Of a stretch of 64,000 bases of DNA, positions 19,174 through 27,718 are shown in pieces. Each line of letters begins with the position of its first letter. Position 1 is the stretch's first letter. A program made the position numbers and the translations under genes. The DNA is from CALFER01 sp964472395. GTDB taxonomy: Bacteria > CSSED10-310 > CALFER01. The notes below the pieces were generated by a model that was not told where the DNA came from, ran no database searches, and saw nothing but the letters and a program-made list of their open reading frames with translations. The stretch is from assembly GCA_964472395.1 (NCBI GenBank), contig CAYYMM010000004.1, forward strand, positions 1 to 64,000. Direction: 5' to 3'.

Positions 19174-19490
19174 ATGAGGAAGATCAGAGAAGTCTTACGG
19201 TTGAAATGGTTTTGTGGATTAGGAGATCGAGATATAGCACAAAGTTGTGGTATTTCAAGGAGTTCCGTATCGAAATACTGTAATCGTGCAAAGACAGCAG
19301 GCCTGTCATGGCCGTTACCGGATACCATTTCCGATGATGTGCTGGAGCAAATGATCATCCAGACACCAAATTTAATAAAAGAAACGTCTGACGTGCCGGA
19401 TTGGCCTACCCTTTACAAAGAGCTTCGGCGAAAAGGAGTGACACTGCATCTGTTATGGGAGGAATTGGCTGACGACAACTACACTTCGAC
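19174..19490 (+). pseudogene. istA: IS21 transposase IstA, N-terminal fragment
   Basis: It begins at ATG 19174 behind AAGGAGAT. The HTH segment RDIAQSCGISRSSVSKYCNRA and the following WPTLYKELRRKGVTLHLLWEEL match the N-terminal domain of IstA. IstA normally continues for about 400 more residues including the DDE core. Here the family match ends around WEELADDN, after which the frame runs into unrelated DNA and stops at 19560. The catalytic part is missing entirely. Confidence 0.8.
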
Positions 19491-19578
19491 ATCGCATTGC
19501 CTCGCCCGATTTGCTACCAGACATAACTCGTTGCCTCATGTAGTATGCTACTCTCGTTGATTAAACGAGGAGGATTAC

Positions 19579-21120
19579 ATGGAAACAGAGATCAGCAAAG
19601 CAATACGGGCAGAATTAGTAATCGCGATTAGTGATCGGTACAAGTTGGGTAACACAAAAGAAAAGAAAAGAATTCTGGACGAGTTTGTGGCTCTCACAGG
19701 ATACCACCGGAAACACGCAATCCGGATATTAAACGGTGAGCCATCGGTTGGAAAACGGTCGAAAATAGATTTCCGAATATATGATGAAGCCGTGCGCACT
19801 GCACTCGTGGTTCTGTGGGAGGCTTCTGATCGGATATGTGGTAAACGGCTGAAACCGTTGCTTCCCAGTCTTGTTTCTGCGTTGGAGAAACATGGGCATT
19901 TAGATCTGCACGCTGATGTCCGGAGTAAATTAATGTCAGCGAGTGCCGCAACCATTGATAGGCTGCTCGCAAGCACCCGTGCGGCTGTTCGGGGCGACGC
20001 GAGGCGTAGAAAGGTACAACCGAAACTCCGACGCAGTATAATTGTACGCACCTTCGCTGATTGGAAGGATCCATTACCGGGATTCATGGAAATCGATCTC
20101 GTGGCGCACTGTGGCGAGAGCCCCTTTGGTAACTACCTGAATACGCTTGTGCTAACAGACATTGCATCCGGCTGGACGGAATGTCTACCGCTTCTCTTTC
20201 GAGATAGTGCGTTGGTGATTGAGGCATTGTCCAACTTGAGAACGGCCATGCCATTCCCGTTGCGAGGCATCGATTCAGACAACGGCAGCGAGTTCATGAA
20301 CGAATTGATGGTTAACTTCTGCCTGGAAAACAATATCGAATTCACTCGATCCCGACCGTACCACAAGAACGACCAGGCATGGATCGAGCAGAAGAATGGA
20401 TCGGTCGTTCGCCGACTGGTTGGTTACCGCAGGTTGGCCGGACTGAAATCTGCCCAAGCACTGTTTCGGCTCTATAACGCGTCAAGACTATTCGTTAACT
20501 TCTTCCAGCCGTCGTTCCGACTATTGACGAAAACGTACAATGGGGCACGCGGTACGAAACGTTATGATGTTCCAGCGACGCCCTACTCCCGACTTGCAGT
20601 CAGTAAAACCATCCCCGATTCCCTGAAAGAGCATCTTCGTGCGTTCGCAGATACTCTTGATCCGTTAAGCCTGCTTGATGAAATCCGTTCCGCCCAGCAT
20701 TGCTTAGCCGCTCTTGCGGAGGGAGAGACACTTCACATCCCAGAACATGACTCTGCTGATCTCGCTCATTTCCTGTCTAGTTTGGCCACTGCTTGGAAAG
20801 GCGGTGAGGTCCGTCCAACGCACTGTAATCACCCGAGACCTACTCGCCACTGGCGTACGCGCACGGATGCGTTCGAAACGGTTTGGCCTACAGCGGAAAA
20901 ATGGCTGAGAGCCGAACCGGAAAGAACGGCCATAGAACTCCTTGACCGCCTCCAATTGGATCATCCCGGAACGTTTAGTGACGGTCAACTTCGCACATTT
21001 CAACGCCGAGTGAAGAAATGGCGCACTGCAATGGCAAAAAGCCTTGTATTCGAAGGACAAGGTTTGTGTAGCGCAGACTCAAGTGACAGAAGTAGACGGA
21101 CAAGAGTTCTTCTCCTGTAG
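19579..21120 (+). CDS. DDE transposase with integrase (rve) core, inserted into the IS21 locus
   Basis: 513 aa, ATG behind GGAGGAT. The N-terminal HTH region includes YHRKHAIRILNGEP. The integrase core has PGFMEIDLVAHCG (first Asp), GIDSDNGSEFMN (second Asp) and NDQAWIEQKNG (Glu). The C-terminal part (TFSDGQLRTFQRRVKKWRT) is typical of a large family of stand-alone rve transposases (ISNCY/IS481-like group). The last dozen residues after AKSLVFEG look like read-through into non-family sequence. Short TTGCCTC(A) motifs occur near both presumptive ends (about 19495-19540, and inverted at about 21270-21285), but I could not define exact inverted repeats. Confidence 0.85.
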   Translation: METEISKAIRAELVIAISDRYKLGNTKEKKRILDEFVALTGYHRKHAIRILNGEPSVGKRSKIDFRIYDEAVRTALVVLWEASDRICGKRLKPLLPSLVSALEKHGHLDLHADVRSKLMSASAATIDRLLASTRAAVRGDARRRKVQPKLRRSIIVRTFADWKDPLPGFMEIDLVAHCGESPFGNYLNTLVLTDIASGWTECLPLLFRDSALVIEALSNLRTAMPFPLRGIDSDNGSEFMNELMVNFCLENNIEFTRSRPYHKNDQAWIEQKNGSVVRRLVGYRRLAGLKSAQALFRLYNASRLFVNFFQPSFRLLTKTYNGARGTKRYDVPATPYSRLAVSKTIPDSLKEHLRAFADTLDPLSLLDEIRSAQHCLAALAEGETLHIPEHDSADLAHFLSSLATAWKGGEVRPTHCNHPRPTRHWRTRTDAFETVWPTAEKWLRAEPERTAIELLDRLQLDHPGTFSDGQLRTFQRRVKKWRTAMAKSLVFEGQGLCSADSSDRSRRTRVLLL

Positions 21121-21310
21121 GGCCCCTGCCCGTAAGTGCCTCCAGTCGGCCAATACCCTCTTTCCGTTACCAACGGGCAATGGATTCACTCACACATCCC
21201 ATCGCTACTCATGCCGTTCCCGGAAACAATCACTGTGATTCTTCATCCTCTGATGGGTAACACTATTCAATGAGGCAATACGAGGCGTCTTTGTAATTGT
21301 CGTTGACCAC

Positions 21311-22036
21311 TTGATTAACAAACTGATCGAATTACGCATGGATGGAATGGCACGAGCGCTTCATGAACAAATGGAATCCTCGCAATATGAAGCATTGACG
21401 TTTTTGGACCGACTGGGTCTGACGATTGATCGGGAAATCTCCTGTCGAGACAGTAAACGGCTTCAAACCCGATTGAAGAAAGCGCGTCTTCGGTACAACG
21501 CCACCATCGAGGATATCGACTTTCGAGTATCGCGTGGACTGGATAAGCAAGTGATCTTGTCTTTGTCCAATTGCCAATGGATCCGGGACCGTCAAAACTG
21601 CATTATCATCGGCCCGACCGGAGTCGGTAAAACCTATCTTGCGAATGCGCTGGCCAATCGGGCTTGCCGGGATGGCTACAGCGCTCAGTATGTGCGTATT
21701 TCCGTGCTGGTCGAAGACCTGACGATAGCGCGTGCGGATGGCCGGTATCGCAGTTTGATGCACGCGTATGCTCGGACGGATATGCTGATTTTGGATGACT
21801 GGGGTTTGATTGGAATGACCGAAGAGGAACGCCGAATCATCTTTGATGTTATCGAGGATCGGGCGGAATTGAAGTCCACCATCATCGTCAGTCAAATGCC
21901 GATCGAGAAGTGGCATATCATCATTGGCGACCTCACACTGGGCGATGCCCTGCTGGATCGAATCGTTCATTCTTCCCACAAGATCATTCTCAAGGGAGAA
22001 TCCCTGAGAAAGAAAAAGAAACCTCTCTCAGAATAA
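21311..22036 (+). CDS. istB: IS21 helper ATPase IstB
   Basis: 241 aa from a TTG. It has the Walker A motif IIIGPTGVGKTYLANAL, the Walker B motif DMLILDDWG and the sensor region STIIVSQMPIEKWH, all characteristic of IstB, the DnaA/DnaC-like ATPase that assists IstA. The start is uncertain since the end of istA, which normally precedes it, is missing. It may still act in trans with an intact IS21 copy elsewhere. Three consecutive hairpins follow it. Confidence 0.93.
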   Translation: MINKLIELRMDGMARALHEQMESSQYEALTFLDRLGLTIDREISCRDSKRLQTRLKKARLRYNATIEDIDFRVSRGLDKQVILSLSNCQWIRDRQNCIIIGPTGVGKTYLANALANRACRDGYSAQYVRISVLVEDLTIARADGRYRSLMHAYARTDMLILDDWGLIGMTEEERRIIFDVIEDRAELKSTIIVSQMPIEKWHIIIGDLTLGDALLDRIVHSSHKIILKGESLRKKKKPLSE

Positions 22037-22046
22037 ACCATCAACC

Positions 22047-22140
22047 ATGGGGAACCCGACTTGGATCCCCATTCCTTTTGAAACTCATGCAGGGGGCATT
22101 CCATCCCCCTGCAACCCCCCGGTCAACTTTTAGAAAGTTG
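22047..22140 (+). terminator. Three tandem hairpins downstream of istB
   Basis: The first hairpin is ATGGGGAACC/GGATCCCCAT (22047-22072), followed by TTCCTTTTG. The second is GCAGGGGG/CCCCCTGC (22089-22112). The third is CAACTTTTAGAAAGTTG (about 22124-22140). The first has the best terminator character. No gene is seen between here and 22549 apart from the IS21 end repeats. Confidence 0.5.
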
Positions 22141-22548
22141 AATCAAACCTATTCAAGATAATACAGAAAGACTTCCTTCGGATTTAGAGATGGCAACGGT
22201 TATCCGAATTCTGGATCACATTTACCGGAATGGGTGGCTCAATTCCTCCGGAATACGTGGATCAATGTATCCGGATTATGCAATATAGACCATATATTCT
22301 TTATATTTTCGTAACTTTTCGAGGCCTGAGTGAAGATGGAACAGTTCATGTTTCTTTGATAGCATCATAGAGGAGGTATTCCTAAGAACACTATTCTCGT
22401 GAGGAAGAGAATCAAATTATTAATGTCATTTTCGCTGCCTTGGAATATGCCGAGATTAGGTAAAATCTATTCAAGCGTAAATAGATATTCCGTCACAGCT
22501 CCAGTTTGTATTTACCTTTTTGGGCTGTTCCTATGATGTAATTTTTGA

Positions 22549-22932
22549 CTATCGAAGATCTGACTGATGAATTAAGATCTTCTCCCATTCTTCTTCTGTA
22601 GCTCGAAAAGCTTTCACAAAATCATGTCCGATTATTAGTTTTCCAGTATGCTCAGTCTGGAACATTCCTATGATAAGAGTGTATAAGTGATCGGTTGGAT
22701 CTTTAAATCCGAATGCACACTCAATCATTGTTGAACCATCTTCGAGTATCCCCGCATCTCTGACAGCAAAGAATTTGAATTCAGGTGGATAAAATCCTCG
22801 CCACATCGACTTGATGTAATTACCGATTTTCGAAATTAGTCTCATTTCTTTGAACAATGTCATGGCTGAACGAAATATCCAAGCGTCCAGAATAAGACCT
22901 CCGATTGTAACTTTTCCATCTAAATACGACAT
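22549..22932 (-). CDS. Hypothetical protein, 127 aa
   Basis: The start is set at the ATG at 22932 because AGGAAGGT lies seven bases before it. The protein has a hydrophobic N-terminal stretch (GGLILDAWIFRSAMTLF) and a mixed alpha/beta remainder containing AGILEDGSTMIECAFGFKDPTDHLYTLI. No signal peptide or catalytic motif is obvious and I do not recognise the family. It precedes no obvious partner; a TPR gene lies upstream on the same strand (61 bases). Confidence 0.55.
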   Translation of the reverse strand: MSYLDGKVTIGGLILDAWIFRSAMTLFKEMRLISKIGNYIKSMWRGFYPPEFKFFAVRDAGILEDGSTMIECAFGFKDPTDHLYTLIIGMFQTEHTGKLIIGHDFVKAFRATEEEWEKILIHQSDLR

Positions 22933-22993
22933 GAATTTACCTTCCTGCATAATTATCCAACATCTATTGAGACAATCAAATCAACAACAACAA

Positions 22994-23761
22994 TCAGATT
23001 TGCCTTAAGATAATTGCTGCACGGTTCTCATATTCCGCTGCAAGTTTCAATCGATTGGTTTTCCTGTATAAAGATGCCAGATTTTCCAAACAATCGACAA
23101 AGTGTTGATGACTAGCTCCAGTTGTTTTTTCCCAAATCATTAAGGCCTGTTGGAATAAGGACTCTGCTTGTCCATATTGACCTCGCATAAAGTAGCAGAT
23201 TGCGAGATCATTTAGATTGGTAGCAATTTCAGGATGCTGTTGACCATAAATTTGTTCTCTGATTTGCACAGCTGCTATGATGCAAGGCTCTGCTTCATCG
23301 TAATACCCTTGACTTGAATACGCATCTGCAAGGTTGTCTAGAGTATTAGCAACTAACGGATGGTTCTTTCCATCCACCCCCACAAATATTTCTAATGCTA
23401 CTTTGAAGTAGGCAATTGCGTCATCAAAATTATTTTGGTGTTTATTCATCATCCCGAGATTTGCCAAGCAGATAGCAGCAATTGGGCTATTACCTCCATT
23501 TAGATTATCGAGCATATCAAGGGTGCGCTTTATGATTGACTCAGCCTGTCGAAATTTTCCTTGAAACGCGTAAATTTCACCAAGCTGACTCATGCTTTGA
23601 GCCAGGAGCATAGATTCAGCTGCGTCTTGCTCTGCAATTTTGAGTGCTTCCTGAACAATACCAGTTGCTCTGTCATAGTCTTTCTTTTCAATTAGAGAAT
23701 AGGCTTGATCATTTAGTTTGTTCCATTCATCGAATGCCTGAGTCGATAATCTTGTTCTCAT
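22994..23761 (-). CDS. TPR protein of the kinesin-light-chain type
   Basis: 255 aa from the ATG at 23761 (site TGGAGGT). At least five TPR units with 42-residue spacing are visible (MSQLGEIYAFQGKFRQAESIIKRTL, CLANLGMMNKHQNNFDDAIAYFKVAL, TLDNLADAYSSQGYYDEAEPCIIAAV, NLNDLAICYFMRGQYGQAESLFQQAL, CLENLASLYRKTNRLKLAAEYENRA). Such 42-residue kinesin-light-chain-like repeats are frequent as C-terminal parts of NTPase sensors; here they form almost the whole protein. Binding of a protein partner is the only role that can be proposed. It is co-directional with the 127-aa gene downstream. Confidence 0.8.
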   Translation of the reverse strand: MRTRLSTQAFDEWNKLNDQAYSLIEKKDYDRATGIVQEALKIAEQDAAESMLLAQSMSQLGEIYAFQGKFRQAESIIKRTLDMLDNLNGGNSPIAAICLANLGMMNKHQNNFDDAIAYFKVALEIFVGVDGKNHPLVANTLDNLADAYSSQGYYDEAEPCIIAAVQIREQIYGQQHPEIATNLNDLAICYFMRGQYGQAESLFQQALMIWEKTTGASHQHFVDCLENLASLYRKTNRLKLAAEYENRAAIILRQI

Positions 23762-24926
23762 AAATTGGACCTCCATTGCATAGTTTTATAATAGAAACAA
23801 GGTTCTATAAAGTCAAACTTTCCTCAACATTCTCGCTATAACCACCTCTTTCTATTCAGATCACGCAGCTTCTGACCTTCGCTTATCCCTCCCCAAACAA
23901 CGATAGATTCGCTTGATAAAATAGGTATTAGAACCTACAGCAACCACAATTCATACTTATCATAAGTTGTGGTGTCTCCAAACGATGAGAGTATAAATTG
24001 CCACAGTTATTTGGGTGAAACACAATAGGAAGATACAAGTTAAATAAGAAATTGGTATAAGAACGACAGTTACAACTTCTTTACTCTTACGAGAAAATGA
24101 TTTGTGCGCCGCTATAGATGGATGGACACTATCTCGACTGTTGAAAACGTTGCAAAGCGTTCCAACTGGCTATGGATCACTTTAGTCCAATGAAATCTAT
24201 CCTTAAGTTAAGTTTTCCAAAGTTTCAAGACTAAATGCATTACATGCAGTTGCAGTGGGAATGATAGTATGTGGTGAGAGTATTTAACCTCGATCAATTT
24301 CCATCCCGAAAATGCATTTTTTTACAGGACAGTAAAGTGGTGCGTTGTCTGAACCAATCCTTCAATTCCAAATCCATGTGAAACATTGGAACACTTCTCT
24401 CAAACCCTTGCAAGTACTAGCTCAAAGTGTTACAAGGAAAATTGAAACGGTCTGAGACAGTCGCAACACTTCTGGAAAGGAGAAGCACATCTCTATAGGC
24501 TGATTCTGATAGCGACTACAGCCACCGCTACCCTCTGAGATCATAAAAGTCGTTTGTAGGGCATCCTGACGCGTTTTAGAGTGGTTTTATAGTGCCATTA
24601 TAGAGACTATAGTTGAACTCTATTGCACAGCTCGAAGCACTGTAAAATAAGGACTTGAGCTTGTAGTGGGAAGACGTCTGGCCACTTAAAAACTGTTGAA
24701 GTGAAATATCTGTGATTCAGCATTAGAAAAATGGTGGTGCGCCGCGAAGGACGAACATTACCACATGCTTCGTCTCATTAGTGGCGGTACGTCACGCCAC
24801 TTGAAAAGCTTTATATTTCAAGAGATTACACAGTAGCTTATACGACCGTGGCAGCGTGGCAGTGATTTATGATGGATGGTGCGCCGTGTTTGAATGAAGG
24901 TGCAGTTTGACCTTCTATGACATTTC
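23762..24926. other. 1.2-kb non-coding region carrying a copy of the island repeat
   Basis: No credible gene is seen. The last third holds the repeat annotated at 24523-24885, and a GTGCGCCGC motif also occurs at about 24104-24112. The remainder is AT-rich without hairpins or open frames that I could support. Confidence 0.6.
24523..24885 (+). repeat. Island repeat, long copy A
   Basis: About 360 bases, with a second copy in the same orientation at 31459-31815 that is largely identical by eye. Shared landmarks in order: CCATCCTG-like block with GCGTTTT, GGTTTTATAGTGC, GAGACTATAGTTG, GGGAAGACGTCTGGCCACTT, GGTGCGCCGC, GTGGCGGTACGTCACGCCAC and CCGTGGCAG...GTGGCAGTGATTT. Two of these blocks are palindromic (AGTGG...CCACT and GTGGCG...CGCCAC). 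It encodes no protein. Confidence 0.8.
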
Positions 24927-25292
24927 TCACTTAGTCGAGTTCTTGGTTTTCGAATTATCGACATATTTATGGAAGTACCGAATCTGTTCGAAATGACTGA
25001 AGAACAATTTGAAGCGTTTTTGATTAGATAGTTCACTCTCCTTGAAGCTTTTCGAGTCTATGTAGAAAATTATTGCCAATGAATAAAACAATAGTACGAT
25101 AACAATAAAGTATAAAAATATAATATAATCACGTATAAATTGAATTACTTTACTATCATGGGAATCTGGATTAGTCATGTTGAAGTAGAAAGATAGCGGG
25201 ATTAGAGATGCAAGTAAAAAGAAAGGGATGAAAAGACAAACCCTTAGTATGACCTTTCCCTTTTGAGTTCTGATCATATCAAAGAAGCTCAT
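24927..25292 (-). CDS. Small two-TM membrane protein
   Basis: 121 aa with two hydrophobic segments at about residues 14-38 (VILRVCLFIPFFLLASLIPLS) and 54-79 (YIIFLYFIVIVLLFYSLAIIF) and a basic C-terminal tail (KRFKLFFSHFEQIRYFHKYVDN). The site AAAGGA precedes the ATG. It follows the lipoprotein gene on the same strand by 81 bases, so it may be the last gene of the beta-helix operon. Function unknown. Confidence 0.6.
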   Translation of the reverse strand: MSFFDMIRTQKGKVILRVCLFIPFFLLASLIPLSFYFNMTNPDSHDSKVIQFIRDYIIFLYFIVIVLLFYSLAIIFYIDSKSFKESELSNQKRFKLFFSHFEQIRYFHKYVDNSKTKNSTK

Positions 25293-25373
25293 GACTCTGT
25301 TTTCCTTTCAAGTTCACAAACGCACTTCGACTTTATTCTCCGCACCCGATATCTGCTGTTTGGGTACGAAATG

Positions 25374-25928
25374 CTATTCACGAATCTTTTCTGCATGCCA
25401 TTGACCACCTCCCCATTCGTGATATTCTCCAAGAAGGTTATAGTAATATCTCCATGTACCAGTAATTGTTCGATATGAATCGAAAGAACCACTTATCTTA
25501 AACTCGCGATGTACCCTATCATAATAATTTTCGTAATGTATGTATTCGAATTTGCCATCAATTATCGGACCTTCAAACTCAAATACTTTTGTAATTGGAT
25601 AAGATGCATACTGAGCAGTATTTGCAAGGACACAAAACGTTGCGTCCCCTTTGATATAAGTGTCATCGATGACTCTGAACCAAATTGTCCCATCAAAACA
25701 TTCAGGATCAAAAGTGTGTTTCGTGGTTTCAATCCAGCCCGACCACTCTCCCTGATACGACGGCGTTTTTGGAGTTGGTGTTTCTGGGATTTCGGTAGCT
25801 GTCGGGATAGGAGTTGGCGTAAAGGGAGCTGGAGTATCCTGCGGTTTGGGACCTGTTGCATCATCATCACAGGAAATCAAGAAAAATCCCAAAGTCAGAA
25901 CAGAACAAATAAGTATGATCTTTTTCAT
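25374..25928 (-). CDS. Lipoprotein with Thr/Pro linker
   Basis: 184 aa from ATG 25928. The N-terminus MKKIILICSVLTLGFFLISC carries a lipobox ending in Cys20 followed by DDD, which in Gram-negatives may favour inner-membrane retention (Lol avoidance rule) but the rule varies between phyla. A Pro/Thr linker (about 30-58) leads to a beta-rich domain of about 125 residues with GEWSGWIETTKHTF, a single pair of Cys (PECFDG, ATFCVL) and TGTWRYYYN. It directly follows the beta-helix gene, one base after its stop codon, indicating co-translation. It could anchor or chaperone the beta-helix proteins, which is inference. Confidence 0.8.
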   Translation of the reverse strand: MKKIILICSVLTLGFFLISCDDDATGPKPQDTPAPFTPTPIPTATEIPETPTPKTPSYQGEWSGWIETTKHTFDPECFDGTIWFRVIDDTYIKGDATFCVLANTAQYASYPITKVFEFEGPIIDGKFEYIHYENYYDRVHREFKISGSFDSYRTITGTWRYYYNLLGEYHEWGGGQWHAEKIRE

Positions 25929-25929
25929 G

Positions 25930-27687
25930 TCACTCACTCCATCCAAAATCAAACACACCAATTTCACTCGCAAGTTCAGTCATCTCTGAATTTACTAGTG
26001 CGGCGTACCAAACTAACCCTGTTGCTGATCCGACTCCAGAAGGCCATGTGAACTCAGGAATGACTGAAATCTCGGTCATGCCGTTTTCAAAACAACCCGA
26101 ATAGTAATCGAAAGAAGTGAAACTTGGAGCGCAATATAGCTCGCCCCTGATATCCAGAATTACAAACAATCTGGAGTCACACGGTGTAGTGTTTTCAACA
26201 TTCCAAACGGAAACAGAGCAAGATGATCTATCCCCAGCGTAAAACTGGTGAGATGGCATATTCACATATACTTTACTTACAAGTGGAAGTCCTTGATATT
26301 CAAATGCACCAATATCGATAGCCCTGCCCTGTGGACGGGAGTTCCCATCAAAATCGCAATCTGGTGCCTTAGAGTCCGTGCCTCCATCTATGCAAATTGA
26401 CGTGGGTTGAAGATGGAAGTCGAAAGGGCTGCCGCCTTCAAACAAAGGGGCTGCATCGAAATTACCGATACCTGGATAGCCTCCTTGAATGAGGGAATAA
26501 CTTACTACTGGTTCAGGTTCATAAGACTCGATCTCATAAGGATAGTTATCCCAAAGAATCGTGTTATGTACCTTCAAAGTGCAAGCAAACCATCCACTGG
26601 TTATTCCTCCCCCCCCTTGCTTTGATGAGTTACCGCTGAAAGTACAATTGAATATATCCATTTGAGTCGTAAAAAAGAAAATCCCTCCGCCTTTTTCTTC
26701 TGCGGAATTCGCTGAGAAGATGCTGTTGACAATTGTCGGAGAAGAAGATTCACAAGCAAGCCCTCCGCCATGGCCATTCGACAGGTTTTCGGACAAAATG
26801 CTATTGAAGATCAGCGAGTCGTCGAAGGTCTGCAAATACATCCCGCCACCATCACATTTCGATACGTTCCTGCAAAATGCGCAATTGGAGATTGTGGTGT
26901 CGAGACCATAATCTATGCACAGACCACCGCCATATTCATTTGAGACGTTCTCATTAAACACACATTCAACGATTGTGTAGTTGGAACCATTTCCGATGTA
27001 AAGTCCTCCTCCTTTGTAACCAGACGCGTTCTTATAAAAGGAACAATTGGAGATTATCAAATTGCTGGCGCTTACAAAGCAGACTCCGCCCCCCATAGCT
27101 GTTGCTGTATTCTCAATAAACGTGCAGTGGGAGACTGTCGATTTGGAATGAAATGAATGGCAAATTCCACCACCGCTACCATTTTCTGCTGAATTTTGAA
27201 TAAACGTGCAATTTGAGATTGTTGCATAAGCGTAATAGTAGCAATCGATTCCTCCGCTATGGCTACGCGATGTGTTCCTATACAAAATGCAATCTGAGAT
27301 TGTCGGAGAAGAGAAATCGCAAGCTATTGCTCCGCCATACTCTGCACTTCCATTTTTGATTGTAAATCCTGAGACTATTGAGTCTTTTTCTTCACGATTA
27401 TTAAAACGAAATCCCCGATGATTTTCTTCCTCCGTTCCCTGACAATCGATAATGCATGTCTCCGCTCCATTCTCCGAAGCGACAGTAATTGCCTTCCCCT
27501 TAAATTCAATATCTCTATTCCCATCTCCCGTATAAGTCCCGTCAGCGACTAAAACTGTGTCTCCATCTACCGCAGCATCAATCCCCGCTTGAATAGTCGG
27601 CTGATCAGCGGGAACATGTATGATTGCGGCGGAAACAACAAAAGGTGTAATCATAATAATGGTGATCAGTATAATCGCTTTGAACAT
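25930..27687 (-). CDS. Exported beta-helix protein, paralogue 3 of the operon
   Basis: 585 aa. The start is the ATG at 27687, placed after GAGGAG; the upstream ATGs lie in or before that site. The signal peptide MFKAIILITIIMITPFVVSAA is followed by IIHVPADQPTIQAGIDAAVDGDTV and about 12 beta-helix coils of the GGGI...I.NC.F..N type (residues about 100-380). A linker RPQGRAIDIGAFEYQG and the shared C-terminal domain follow (about 480-585, with LFVILDIRGELYCAP, FTWPSGVGSATG, VFDFGWSE). It is downstream of two paralogues with 31 bases between genes and is followed immediately by the lipoprotein gene. Confidence 0.9.
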   Translation of the reverse strand: MFKAIILITIIMITPFVVSAAIIHVPADQPTIQAGIDAAVDGDTVLVADGTYTGDGNRDIEFKGKAITVASENGAETCIIDCQGTEEENHRGFRFNNREEKDSIVSGFTIKNGSAEYGGAIACDFSSPTISDCILYRNTSRSHSGGIDCYYYAYATISNCTFIQNSAENGSGGGICHSFHSKSTVSHCTFIENTATAMGGGVCFVSASNLIISNCSFYKNASGYKGGGLYIGNGSNYTIVECVFNENVSNEYGGGLCIDYGLDTTISNCAFCRNVSKCDGGGMYLQTFDDSLIFNSILSENLSNGHGGGLACESSSPTIVNSIFSANSAEEKGGGIFFFTTQMDIFNCTFSGNSSKQGGGGITSGWFACTLKVHNTILWDNYPYEIESYEPEPVVSYSLIQGGYPGIGNFDAAPLFEGGSPFDFHLQPTSICIDGGTDSKAPDCDFDGNSRPQGRAIDIGAFEYQGLPLVSKVYVNMPSHQFYAGDRSSCSVSVWNVENTTPCDSRLFVILDIRGELYCAPSFTSFDYYSGCFENGMTEISVIPEFTWPSGVGSATGLVWYAALVNSEMTELASEIGVFDFGWSE

Positions 27688-27718
27688 TAGGGAACTCCTC
27701 ATTTTGGCGGATCGCATG

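Larger units (their letters stand above)
19006..22282 (+). mobile_element. IS21-type element disrupted by a second transposon
   Basis: The left end has three 21-bp tandem units beginning GCGAGCACTGATTCCGGAA (19015, 19036, 19057). The right end has 23-bp units beginning CCGGAAT..GTGG.TCAAT (22225, 22248, 22271), which match the left units in inverted sense around the TTCCGGA core; such multiple terminal repeats are normal for IS21 elements. Inside are an IstA N-terminal fragment (19174) and IstB (21311), but most of istA has been replaced by an unrelated DDE transposase gene (19579-21120). The outer boundaries are estimates from the repeats. Confidence 0.7.

Noticed and set aside
24523..24885. 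Island repeats as integron attC sites.
   Set aside because: No RYYYAAC/GTTRRRY core pairs at the right positions, no integron integrase in the window, and the framed genes form a co-oriented operon, not single-gene cassettes.
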